A DNA stretch of 64,000 nt, taken from Lachnospiraceae bacterium. GTDB lineage: Bacteria; Bacillota; Clostridia; Lachnospirales; Lachnospiraceae. The stretch is from assembly GCA_015057865.1 (NCBI GenBank), contig SVDH01000003.1, positions 1-64,000 on the forward strand, in the 5' to 3' direction. This document shows, in pieces, positions 27,781-36,432 of the stretch; positions within the stretch are counted from its first letter, which is position 1; the number at the start of each line of letters is the position of its first letter. Below the pieces are notes generated by a model that saw nothing but the letters and a program-made list of their open reading frames with translations, was not told the origin of the DNA and did not search any database. A program made the position numbers and the translations under genes.

Positions 27781-28032
27781 CTAACCCAGCAGCGGATCAT
27801 TCTTGATCATTGCCGTCGGTATGATCTCAATACAGTTATTCAGACATGCCATCTCGCATTTATAGCAATGTACACATTCCCCGATGTATTTCGGGATTGC
27901 ACAGTTTAACTCTTTATCCCATCTCCAGACATCCTCATCACAGGCACGAATGCATCTTCTGCATCCGCTGCAGCGCTCGGTCGCAACGATATGCTTGACA
28001 GAAAACTGCTGACCCTCATATACGAATTCCAT
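27781..28032 (-). CDS. 2[4Fe-4S] ferredoxin subunit, module A
   Basis: This 83-residue protein has two CxxCxxCxxxC motifs (C21-C31 and C53-C63). The arrangement, with a Trp-rich stretch after the first motif, is like the small subunit of AprAB-type pairs. The gene leads the ferredoxin-FAD-hydrogenase operon and has an AAAGGAG site. It most likely links the flavoprotein to the hydrogenase. The promoter must lie in the 190-bp region shared with the divergent PucR regulator. Confidence 0.88.
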   Translation of the reverse strand: MEFVYEGQQFSVKHIVATERCSGCRRCIRACDEDVWRWDKELNCAIPKYIGECVHCYKCEMACLNNCIEIIPTAMIKNDPLLG

Positions 28033-28226
28033 ATGACACTCCTTTCTTTGAAAACCCTTTCATACTGTCCTCATCTTATCAGTGAAAACGGCTCGTTTTT
28101 TCGTCATTCAATACCGAAAATAAAAGGGAAATGTGCAGAGGTGCATATTAGGAGCGGCTAACATCTTCCTTTTTCTCTCCCAACTGCTATACTTACAGAT
28201 AAAGATTGAAGAAAGGAGATGATTTC

Positions 28227-29783
28227 ATGTATATCTCTTTAAAAGACATTCAAAAACTATTCGAAGATACGCCGAGTACGCTTACAGATTCTAAAGACTC
28301 TTACTGCCTGAGCAGTTTCTTTCTTCTGTCTGACAGCATTACTCCTGATTCGTTTTCTACGCACTGTCTCTATGTACTTGATGATCCAGATCATGCCGCC
28401 TCCTTACAGCCGGACACAGATGCTTCCTTTCTGATTCTGACTGATGCGATCAGACAGGCCGGGGCGATCCGGAAACAGGATGGCACTGCTTTGTCGACAC
28501 TCATTCTGGAACAGACTGATACCAAAAAAGTCTGCTCGATCCTTCAGCAGTATTTTGACGACATCTGCGGGATGGGACTGTTTGCTGATTCCCTCCTCGA
28601 AATCCTCTTTTTTGAGGGCGGCATTCAGGCAATGTTAGATCAGATCTACCCTGCTTTTCAGAATCCCATCTTCGTTTTTAATCCGGATTTTAAACTGATC
28701 GCTGCTACGACCGGTGAAAATGTAGTCCTGGATGAGCAGGCCAGAAAAATCCTGAAAAACGACGGCTTTACAGAAGAAGAATTTAAAGTCGTAAATCAGT
28801 CCCGCATTCATCGAAAAGTCCTTGAAAGTGAACGTCCGATTCTTACCATTCATCCGACAGGCGGCTATCAGCAGCTGATCTGTACGATTGATACACAAAA
28901 AGAAATGGGACATATCGTATTAAATGCCCTGAACCGTCCGTTTAATGATACGGATCCTCAAATGCTGTATTTATTAAAAAAAGCCATCGATCAGCAGATG
29001 AAAAAGGATGACTTCATCCGCAACAACCGCGGCTTTAACTATGAATATTTTCTGCGTGATCTTCTGGAAGGAAAAATGGCCATTGGCAAGGCTTATCAAA
29101 ACAGGATGAGCTATACCAATGCTGATTTCTCCGGCAATCTTTACTGCATGGTCGTCGAAACTGCCAGAAGCTCGGAGACCTTAAATACGATGCATATCCG
29201 ATCCGTATTTGAAACCCGTTTCACCGGTGCCATGAGCCTGATGTATCAGGGCGGGATCATTATTATATTCCATCCTGCGGGCAACGGCACATTATCAGAG
29301 GAAGACCTATGCTTGATCCATGATCTATGCCGGGAATATGGCCTGTATGCCGGTATGGGCAACTGTTTTCAGGATATATTAAAGATCAAAGACTATTACA
29401 AACAGGCTCTGCGTGCGATCGAGCTCGGAATCTGCCATAACAATAATCCCGGCCTGTTCCTGTACCGGGATTACTATATGGATCATGTTGCAAACCTGTT
29501 TACACAAAAAGAATCTCTCGAAACCTTCTGTCATCCGCAGTTAAAGATCCTGCTCGATTATGATGCCGCCAACCAGACGGATTATGCCAGGATCCTGTAT
29601 ACCTGGCTGATCTCTGAACGGAATATGGCTACGACCGCAAAGGAGCTGTTCCTGCATCGCAACACATTGATCTATCGGATGAAAAAGATCAACGCAATGA
29701 TCAATGTAGACTTTGATGACTATTATGAACGTCAACGCATCATCCTGTCCTATGAATTTTTCCGGGCAGAAAAAACAGAGTAA
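28227..29783 (+). CDS. PucR/CdaR-type transcriptional regulator, module A
   Basis: This protein has about 518 residues. Its C-terminus is the PucR-type HTH (TTAKELFLHRNTLIYRMKKINAM), preceded by a GGDEF-like PucR middle region (YAGMGNCFQDILKIKDYYKQALRAIELG). The N-terminal half is an unassigned sensory region. A close paralogue is at 55936-57486. The start at 28227 follows AAAGGAG and aligns with that paralogue. It is divergent from the ferredoxin operon and convergent with the UroD-like gene, whose 3' end it overlaps by 34 bp. It probably activates module A in response to its substrate. Confidence 0.85.
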   Translation: MYISLKDIQKLFEDTPSTLTDSKDSYCLSSFFLLSDSITPDSFSTHCLYVLDDPDHAASLQPDTDASFLILTDAIRQAGAIRKQDGTALSTLILEQTDTKKVCSILQQYFDDICGMGLFADSLLEILFFEGGIQAMLDQIYPAFQNPIFVFNPDFKLIAATTGENVVLDEQARKILKNDGFTEEEFKVVNQSRIHRKVLESERPILTIHPTGGYQQLICTIDTQKEMGHIVLNALNRPFNDTDPQMLYLLKKAIDQQMKKDDFIRNNRGFNYEYFLRDLLEGKMAIGKAYQNRMSYTNADFSGNLYCMVVETARSSETLNTMHIRSVFETRFTGAMSLMYQGGIIIIFHPAGNGTLSEEDLCLIHDLCREYGLYAGMGNCFQDILKIKDYYKQALRAIELGICHNNNPGLFLYRDYYMDHVANLFTQKESLETFCHPQLKILLDYDAANQTDYARILYTWLISERNMATTAKELFLHRNTLIYRMKKINAMINVDFDDYYERQRIILSYEFFRAEKTE

Positions 29784-30751
29784 TCCGCTCCATACTTCCT
29801 TGCCTCTTCATTTATGATCTCTCTGTTTCCCATACACTCCATATTGCTGATATAACATTGAAACAAAAGATTTCCGCCGGGCGCAAAGGTATCGATCACC
29901 TGATGGGTATCCGCGATCAATTGTTCTTTTTCGGTTGACGGCACATTTGCATGGAACTCGGCACCAACATTAAAGCTTACCTTGTCCCCATACTGATCAA
30001 TGATCTCCTGCCAGTTGTTTAACGGCTGCAGGGGATTGAGCATCTGTGCACCGTTTTCTATCAGATCAGGGATAAAAGCCTGCATGTTTCCGCAGCTGTG
30101 ATGTGTATAAATTGCTCCATGGCGGCGGATCACTTCTGCAATGCGCTTATGCGCCGGTTTGATAAATTCACGGTACATCTCCGGCGAGATCAACGGCCCG
30201 TTCGCCGCGCCAAGATCATCGTGAAAAAATACTTCGTCCGGCTGATATGCTTCCAGGATCAATTCCAGCAAATGTATCTTATAATCTGTCAGCGCATCGA
30301 TCAATGCCTTGTATTCTTCCGGTTCTTCCATCATGGCAATAAAAGCCCCTTCCATTCCCATCAGAATGCTGGCACGTTCAAACGGACCAAGTGTGCAAAA
30401 AAGCCTGACCAGTTTGTTTTCGCGATCCATATTCGCCATATCTTCTCTGGCAGCGGCTTTCCAGTCGATCGCATCTATATCCGGGATTTTCAGAATATCC
30501 CTCCACTCCAGAATATCTTCGATCAATGGCGGTTTCCGAACATCAGGCGCATGAGAAAACGATGCTTCGTCCCACTCCCATAAACAGCCAAACCAATCCT
30601 TTCCGCCTTGTCCGAAAGGCGAATATTCCTGCAAAGGAGATGGGAACAGGATTTCCATACAATCGTCCACGATCGGTACCCATTCCGGTTCTCCCGTACG
30701 TAAAATTGCACGCAGTGCATTTTCTTTTTGTGTCAATACATGTTGTCCCAT
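29750..30751 (-). CDS. UroD/MtaA-like (uroporphyrinogen decarboxylase superfamily) protein, module A
   Basis: This 333-residue TIM-barrel protein of the UroD/MtaA/CmuA group has the zinc-type motif HHSCGNM and a second-half KVSFNVGAEFH segment. MtaA and CmuA relatives transfer methyl groups between corrinoid proteins and thiols, using zinc. No corrinoid-binding protein or methyltransferase partner is encoded nearby, so the usual methyl-transfer role is not supported by context. It is the third gene of the thiolase, OB-fold/ACP, UroD operon. Related proteins are at 38096 and 54667. Confidence 0.8.
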   Translation of the reverse strand: MGQHVLTQKENALRAILRTGEPEWVPIVDDCMEILFPSPLQEYSPFGQGGKDWFGCLWEWDEASFSHAPDVRKPPLIEDILEWRDILKIPDIDAIDWKAAAREDMANMDRENKLVRLFCTLGPFERASILMGMEGAFIAMMEEPEEYKALIDALTDYKIHLLELILEAYQPDEVFFHDDLGAANGPLISPEMYREFIKPAHKRIAEVIRRHGAIYTHHSCGNMQAFIPDLIENGAQMLNPLQPLNNWQEIIDQYGDKVSFNVGAEFHANVPSTEKEQLIADTHQVIDTFAPGGNLLFQCYISNMECMGNREIINEEARKYGADYSVFSARKNS

Positions 30752-30807
30752 TTTTCCCTCCTTTCTATCCCGGATATCTTATTGCGTAAAATCTTCGAGA
30801 ACGAAGA

Positions 30808-31617
30808 TCAGCCCATCCTCTCTCTTGCCAGTTTGGCAAATTCACGGATCGTGTTCATTTCGCCCGCCTCCGGAATCTCGATCGTTACATCCAGTTCCTC
30901 TTCAATTCCGGCAAGCATTGCGATCATCTTCATGGATTGGTTGGAAAGATCTTCTCTGATGTCGGTATCCGGTGTAATATCTTCTGCTTCCACACCGTAG
31001 GCTTCTGCTGCGCAGTCAATGACCACTTCAAGCACCTGAAGATACATTGGATCAGATGAATGATCCGTTTCCTTCGCTGTCCCGGCATCACCGGCCGGTG
31101 CCGAAGCCGGTTCCTGTCCGCTCTCTTTTGCTTCCTGCGCTTCCTTCAGCACCTTTCCATAAGCCGCTTCCCGTTCCAGATCCTCTTCTGTCGGTTCAAA
31201 ATCCTCCGGCACCCAGACACAAAGCTTTGTATCTGCGATCTGGATGATATAAGGTTTGAGCACCAGCTGATCCATGTTGTCGTGATAATCCTGATACTGC
31301 TCCGGATCCACGTGCACGATCGTCGTAACATACGGATCACAGTCCGGGATCAGGATGCTGGCAGCCATAAAGCCGTTAAAAGCTTCCCTGTATTCACTCT
31401 CCGGGAATACAACAAGTGGCGGCAGGATCTGGCCGACCTTTGCACGGACATCTGTCAGATCGACCCATTCCGTATCCAGATTGCCGCAGGCATTGCAGGC
31501 AAGATAAGGCGGGAACTCGATATGTCCGCATGCCGGGCACTTCCGTCCCATGACCTTTCCTTCTTCGAGTGCGTCATAGTATTTTTTTACGATCATTTCC
31601 ATTTCGATACGTTTCAT
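30808..31617 (-). CDS. DUF35-type zinc-ribbon/OB-fold protein fused to an acyl carrier domain, module A
   Basis: This protein has 269 residues. The N-terminus is a rubredoxin-like zinc ribbon (C27, C30, C41, C44) with an OB-fold, as in the DUF35 partners of SCP-x thiolases, HMG-CoA synthase complexes and PhlB. After an Ala/Glu/Gly-rich linker (about 155-185), the last 80 residues are an acyl carrier domain. It keeps a serine (S228) in NQSMKM where the phosphopantetheine-bearing DSL motif lies. It follows the thiolase gene by 12 bp. The fusion suggests the thiolase works on a carrier-bound acyl chain. AGGAGG precedes the ATG. Confidence 0.85.
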   Translation of the reverse strand: MKRIEMEMIVKKYYDALEEGKVMGRKCPACGHIEFPPYLACNACGNLDTEWVDLTDVRAKVGQILPPLVVFPESEYREAFNGFMAASILIPDCDPYVTTIVHVDPEQYQDYHDNMDQLVLKPYIIQIADTKLCVWVPEDFEPTEEDLEREAAYGKVLKEAQEAKESGQEPASAPAGDAGTAKETDHSSDPMYLQVLEVVIDCAAEAYGVEAEDITPDTDIREDLSNQSMKMIAMLAGIEEELDVTIEIPEAGEMNTIREFAKLARERMG

Positions 31618-31629
31618 CTGTGCCCCCTC

Positions 31630-32922
31630 CTACAGTCTTCTTAAGATCGTGCAAAGCAGATTCTGGCCTCCGCCAAATCCGCGGATCATCGTATAATTCA
31701 CCGGCTTTTTGATCTGATGTTCATCCGCTTCTCCCCGCATCTGCATGCATGCTTCATAGATGTCATGTACACCGGACGCAGACGCAGCATGACCGTAATT
31801 GCAGCGGCCGCCGTTGGTCTGAATCGGACGGTCTCCGGAAAACATACAGCGGTCTTCCAGCATATATTCCCAGCCGTTCTCCGGCAGATATTCACACTGT
31901 TCCGCGGAAAGCAGCTGCTGTGCCAGGAAGAAATCATTGGTCATGAACAGATCCATATCCTTTCCGGTCAGTCCTGTCAGATTCCGGATCTGTTTGTAAG
32001 CATTGATCGTACCGGTCCGCTCGTTCTGCGGATTTGCGTATTCCACAACAGAATGACCGACGCCAAGCACTTCGATCGGATGATCCGTATATTTGTACGC
32101 CATCTCGGTCGGCATCACAACGAAAGCACCTGCTCCGTCACAGCGCTCTTCAAAATTGCTTGCACGGATCCATTTACCAAGCTTCGGATTAAACTTTGAA
32201 TGCAGATACTCTTCTGCTGAAGCCATCCCGGATTCATGCGCCTTTTCTTCATAGGTCTTATCATTCAGACTGTTTGGATTGATGGCTGCCATCTTTCTGG
32301 CATTGATCGCCATCCGTGTCAAAAGCTGATCCACCTGATCATCCGAAATGCCATGTTCCTCGATATAGGCCTGCAGCCAGGATTCAAAATGAAACGGCAG
32401 GATACCGTTGGTAAACAGATTGTAATCTCTGGTCATCGTCGAGCAGAGCACCTCATGGAAGATCGCATCGGTTCCAAACCGTCTTTGTGTCAGCACACGG
32501 GTCGGATAAGCGATCGAGTATTGCATTTCCATACAGCCGCTCAATACGATATCGTAAGCACCTGATGCAACCAGCGCTGCCGCAGTCTCTAACGCCACAT
32601 ATCCTGTCGCGCAGGCCTCGCTCTGATGATAGGACCCCTTCCCCTTCATGCCGAGCCAGTTTGCGACATGGATATTCGGAGATCCGAAATTACTCGTCCA
32701 ACCCGGTCCGGCCTGACCATGAATAAAAAACTCAACATCTTTTCCTGTGATGCCACAGTCACGCATTGCCTCTGTTGCTGCATAACCAAACAGTTCTCCC
32801 TCGGTGATTCCGTTATACCGTTCATCATCCTTCGCCCGGATGAATGGCGTCACGCCGACACCGACGATGGATACGCTTCTTGCATATGGTTTTAATTTCG
32901 GGATATTGTCACTAAAGCTCAT
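31630..32922 (-). CDS. SCP-x type thiolase-like enzyme, module A
   Basis: This protein has about 430 residues. The nucleophile is Cys104 in SEACATGYVALE, and the histidine lies in GRCNYGHAASASG. The C-terminus, MIRGFGGGQN, resembles SCP-x thiolases and retro-aldolases rather than the biosynthetic CxG type. Such proteins pair with DUF35 OB-fold subunits, here encoded 12 bp downstream. It could cleave a beta-keto or beta-hydroxy acyl chain, or condense two acyl units. The start at 32922 has GAGGAGG and aligns with the paralogue at 53419; the longer frame to 33093 runs into a repeat. Confidence 0.87.
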   Translation of the reverse strand: MSFSDNIPKLKPYARSVSIVGVGVTPFIRAKDDERYNGITEGELFGYAATEAMRDCGITGKDVEFFIHGQAGPGWTSNFGSPNIHVANWLGMKGKGSYHQSEACATGYVALETAAALVASGAYDIVLSGCMEMQYSIAYPTRVLTQRRFGTDAIFHEVLCSTMTRDYNLFTNGILPFHFESWLQAYIEEHGISDDQVDQLLTRMAINARKMAAINPNSLNDKTYEEKAHESGMASAEEYLHSKFNPKLGKWIRASNFEERCDGAGAFVVMPTEMAYKYTDHPIEVLGVGHSVVEYANPQNERTGTINAYKQIRNLTGLTGKDMDLFMTNDFFLAQQLLSAEQCEYLPENGWEYMLEDRCMFSGDRPIQTNGGRCNYGHAASASGVHDIYEACMQMRGEADEHQIKKPVNYTMIRGFGGGQNLLCTILRRL

Positions 32923-33112
32923 TACTTCCTGCCTCCTCTTTTCATTTCTTGCCTTCATTCCTGCCAACCGGCATTTTTGCCATTTCAGGTTTTCTGTTTC
33001 TATCATATCTACAGAACGTCTTTTACAGTTCGGATTTCTGATACAAAGATGCTTCTGTTTTTGGTCGCCGGCAACGAAAAATGTGGCAGGCACTTTCGCG
33101 CTTTAACGTACT

Positions 33113-33162
33113 AAGGGGCCAGGCACCTTCACACTTTAAAGTGCGAAGGTGCCTGGCCCCTT
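33113..33162. repeat. 50-bp GGGGCCAGGCACCTTC palindrome
   Basis: This is a near-perfect inverted repeat. AAGGGGCCAGGCACCTTC and its complement flank CACTTTAAAGTG, and a T run follows on the plus strand. A diverged half copy (GGCAGGCACTTTCGCGC) precedes it at about 33085. It lies between pta and the thiolase and may act as a terminator or mRNA end. It is a different family from the GAGTCA repeat. Confidence 0.8.
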
Positions 33163-33182
33163 TTTCTCTTTCTATGCAGTTA

Positions 33183-34184
33183 TTATTTGCTGTTTGCTGC
33201 CTGTACACACAGGAATGCGATGTTGTCATAAGCCAGCTCTTCGTTCATACCGCGTGAGCAGTCAAGAATCGGAAGACGGAAGCCCTGGTACAGCGGGCCG
33301 TAGGACTTGCAGTTTGCGGTAAACTGGATCAGCTTTCCGCCGATGTTGCAGCCTGCTGCATCCGGGAATACCAGAATGTTTGCTTTACCTGCCACTTCAC
33401 TCGGACGTTTTACTTTCTTCTCGCCGATTTCTTTGATCAGTGCTGCATCTGTCTGGAATTCACCGTCGATCTTCAGATCCGGGCGGAGCTCCTGTGCAAG
33501 TGCTACCGCATCGCGTACCTTTTTGACCGGTGCGCTCATGCCGCCGGAACCGTCTGTGGAATAGGACAGGAATGCGCATCTTGGCTCAATGCCGGTTACT
33601 GCCTTGAATGTCTCGCAGGAAGCGATCGCAATACCTGTATGCTGCTCTACGGTCGGCTCAATGTTGATCGCACCGTCCGTGCAGCCGATCAGCTTATTCT
33701 TCTCACCGTGGAAGTCTTCCAGCTCCAGGATCTGCAGTCCGGATGCGCTTGCGACACCCGGGATCATGCCGATGATACTGTTTGCAGCAAGGACAAACTC
33801 ATAGGTTGTTGTATCGATACCGGCCATCGTGCAGTCTACTTCACCAACTGCCTCCATCAGGCATGCATAGTAAACCGGATCTCCGGCACGCTTTTCTACG
33901 AATTTTCTGCCCATGACCTTATTCGGAGATTCCGCATAACGATCAAGCAGTTCATTCTTATAAGCCTCGTCATTGATATCAATGATTTTTACAGCAGCGA
34001 TATCAGCTCCCACTTCTGCTGCTTTTGCCTGAATTTCTGCCGGATCACCGATCAGGACAACATTTGCCAGTCCGTCAGCCTGTGCCTTTGCAGCCGCTTT
34101 TAAAATGACCGGATTGGTGCTCTCCGGAAGCGCAATCGTCTGAAGATTCTCTTTTGCCTGCGCATAAATTGTATCGATAAACAT
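33183..34184 (-). CDS. pta: Phosphate acetyltransferase family enzyme
   Basis: This 333-residue enzyme is of the PTA/PTB family and converts acyl-CoA and phosphate to acyl phosphate and CoA. The C-terminal signature EVAGKANILVFPDAAGCNIG and the SYGPLYQGFRLPILDCSRG region match Pta. Some normally conserved positions differ (Gly-Asn-Ile-Gly preceded by Cys, Gly where Tyr is usual), so acyl specificity may be altered. It precedes the thiolase gene on the same strand. With butyrate kinase in module B it would complete an acyl-CoA to acid and ATP route. AAAAGGAG precedes the ATG. Confidence 0.88.
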   Translation of the reverse strand: MFIDTIYAQAKENLQTIALPESTNPVILKAAAKAQADGLANVVLIGDPAEIQAKAAEVGADIAAVKIIDINDEAYKNELLDRYAESPNKVMGRKFVEKRAGDPVYYACLMEAVGEVDCTMAGIDTTTYEFVLAANSIIGMIPGVASASGLQILELEDFHGEKNKLIGCTDGAINIEPTVEQHTGIAIASCETFKAVTGIEPRCAFLSYSTDGSGGMSAPVKKVRDAVALAQELRPDLKIDGEFQTDAALIKEIGEKKVKRPSEVAGKANILVFPDAAGCNIGGKLIQFTANCKSYGPLYQGFRLPILDCSRGMNEELAYDNIAFLCVQAANSK

Positions 34185-34373
34185 GTATCTCTCTCCTTTT
34201 CTCCTGCCTGTTTAAACATTCACTGTTTCAGAACCTTTTTCAAAACAAAAGATTCTGTAATCTTTCCCAATTATCTTAGCATTGTCAAGCTTGCAGATGT
34301 TTAGATAAAAAGCGACAAATTGCAGGGGGTTTTTATACATCTATGAACAAATCGACTCTCTGGCTTCACACTA

Positions 34374-36329
34374 TTATCTTCCGATCAGCACCTCTTTCCC
34401 AGCAAAGGCAAAACCGTACTTCCGGATCCGCTCCGGTGCCACCCCTGCTTGAATCAGCTCCGTTTCATACTGCTTTTCTTCGATCTGAGCAAGCGCATTC
34501 TGCATGGTTTCCACAAGACTTTTCTCCTTTTTTTCATTTCTGACTTTGAACTCGATCAAAATAGCATCCTGTGCATGATCCCGCGGAATCATCATAATAT
34601 CATATCTGCCAAACCCGCTTTCTCTGTTGGAACGGATCATGTATACATCCCGAAGGTCCGCAATGAGTCCCAATACCAGACCGTGAAAAAACCGTTCTGG
34701 TTCCTGTTCTCCCGGTCTGCGTCCTGCATCGAAAAAACTCATCATCTCCATTGTGATGCTTTTCAGGAGTTCATTCATAAGTTCCAGATCGCCATTCAGA
34801 AGTGCTTTGCAAAACCCCTGATACGCAGACGCTGCCGGTAAAAACCAGTTTTGTATCATCCGGTCAAACATGCTCCTGGTTTCCTTATTGGTGATGGACA
34901 ATTCCGCATTCGTCATACCTTCCAGCTTCACCCGATCCGCACACAAGTAGCCTGATGCAAACAGCAATGACCAGATTGCATTTTTATCCTGATCCAACTC
35001 TTCAAATGTGATTGCCTCCTCAAAAGATTTCCGGATGCAGCCGCCTTGCTGCAGAACCGCAAAATCTTCTTTTAATGTATTATCCCCCTGCAAAAGAAGC
35101 CTGCTGATCAGGCCATATCCGCCGGAGTTGGCCCAATATGGCATCAGTTGACGGGAATGCAGGTAATTCGTGATCGACCATGGATTATAGATGTCTTTGA
35201 TCCCGCCAAACGTAAACCCGTCATACCACTCTCTGACCTTTTCCTGTTCCTCACTGTTCTGGCATTTCAATGCCCCGAACACCTCCGCTTCCGTAAATCC
35301 AAAGCTTTTCGCATATGTTGTCGAAGTTGCGGACACAACAAGCAAATGGTTTAGATCAGAAAACAATGACTCTCTTGCTATTCTGGATATTCCGGTAAGG
35401 ATCGCTCTGTAGAGATAACGGTTTGTCTTTAGGGTACTGTGAAAAATATTGCGCATCAGTTCCGTCATCTGTTCCAGATATCCGTTCATATATCCTTCTG
35501 TGATCGGCGTGTCATACTCATCGATCAAAACGATGACATTCTTACCGGCATGAAGAGACAGCCACCTGCATAGTTTTTTCATCGCACTTTTGCATACAGA
35601 AGTATCATGATCAGCCAGCTTCCGACGAGTCCTTCTAAAGTCCTCTTTATCATCCGCATCCAGTACGCTGCTGTCTGACAGATAACTGTGCTGCTCAAAA
35701 GCTTCCAGGATACATTCACAAATCTGACCTTTCGCATCATGATAATCACTGCTTTTTACATCCGCAAAAGAAACCAGTACTACCGGCAACGTTCCCTGGA
35801 GATTCCTGTACGTTTGCTGCCTCCAGATCTTAGTATTTTCAAACAGATCACTCCTGTCTTTGTACAGCAGGCTGAAAAAACACTCCGTCATATGAAGGGT
35901 CAGTGTCTTTCCGAAGCGCCTCGGCCGCGTGATCAGCGTGACCTGCGAACCTTCTTCCCACCACTCTGACAGGAAATCCGTCTTATCTACATAAAACAAA
36001 TGGTTTTCTCTGATATACGCATAATCCTGAAAACCGATACTGACCTGATTTGCCAGGAATGGCTGCTCGGCCAGAATATCTTTGATCCCTTCATAATAGG
36101 CACGAAGCCGGCCTATTTCATCCGTCAGATGCTTTCGTTCTTCAACCAGTTCAAGAACTTGTTCTCGCTCCTCAAGTTTTACATACCGGCTTTTCGTAAC
36201 CCCATTTTCAGTCCATTGCAGATAAGGCTGCTTTTTCCCTTTGATCGTCTTATACGTAAGCGTACCGTGAATGAGTGTTTTTTTCTTTTTTTCAAGTTCT
36301 TCTATTTTTCTTCCAAGGTCATCCTTCAT
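34374..36329 (-). CDS. AAA-ATPase-like / PD-(D/E)XK nuclease-like protein (DUF1703 type)
   Basis: This protein has about 651 residues. The N-terminus has a short coiled region and a GKKQPYLQWTENGVTKSRYVK segment like DUF6788. An AAA-like P-loop variant RPRRFGKTLTLHM follows, with a Walker B-like NVIVLIDEYD. The C-terminal domain has the nuclease-type core D(I)MMIPRD...AILIEFKVRN. Proteins of this type are abundant in gut anaerobes and of unknown role, often with many copies per genome. The start at 36329 has GGGAGG; the ORF to 36401 is extended. No operon partner is seen. Confidence 0.85.
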   Translation of the reverse strand: MKDDLGRKIEELEKKKKTLIHGTLTYKTIKGKKQPYLQWTENGVTKSRYVKLEEREQVLELVEERKHLTDEIGRLRAYYEGIKDILAEQPFLANQVSIGFQDYAYIRENHLFYVDKTDFLSEWWEEGSQVTLITRPRRFGKTLTLHMTECFFSLLYKDRSDLFENTKIWRQQTYRNLQGTLPVVLVSFADVKSSDYHDAKGQICECILEAFEQHSYLSDSSVLDADDKEDFRRTRRKLADHDTSVCKSAMKKLCRWLSLHAGKNVIVLIDEYDTPITEGYMNGYLEQMTELMRNIFHSTLKTNRYLYRAILTGISRIARESLFSDLNHLLVVSATSTTYAKSFGFTEAEVFGALKCQNSEEQEKVREWYDGFTFGGIKDIYNPWSITNYLHSRQLMPYWANSGGYGLISRLLLQGDNTLKEDFAVLQQGGCIRKSFEEAITFEELDQDKNAIWSLLFASGYLCADRVKLEGMTNAELSITNKETRSMFDRMIQNWFLPAASAYQGFCKALLNGDLELMNELLKSITMEMMSFFDAGRRPGEQEPERFFHGLVLGLIADLRDVYMIRSNRESGFGRYDIMMIPRDHAQDAILIEFKVRNEKKEKSLVETMQNALAQIEEKQYETELIQAGVAPERIRKYGFAFAGKEVLIGR

Positions 36330-36432
36330 CTCTATGTCCTCCCGAACATAGGATAACCCATCAGATAACCAATTGTCAAACAGGATTGGGGGTGTAAGCA
36401 CTAAGTTTCATGCCGACAAAAAAATATGAGGC

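Noticed and set aside
26014-28032. APS reductase (AprAB) for sulfur metabolism
   Set aside because: The pair resembles AprAB in design, but no ATP sulfurylase, sulfite reductase or electron carrier for sulfate reduction is nearby, and the partner is a hydrogenase.
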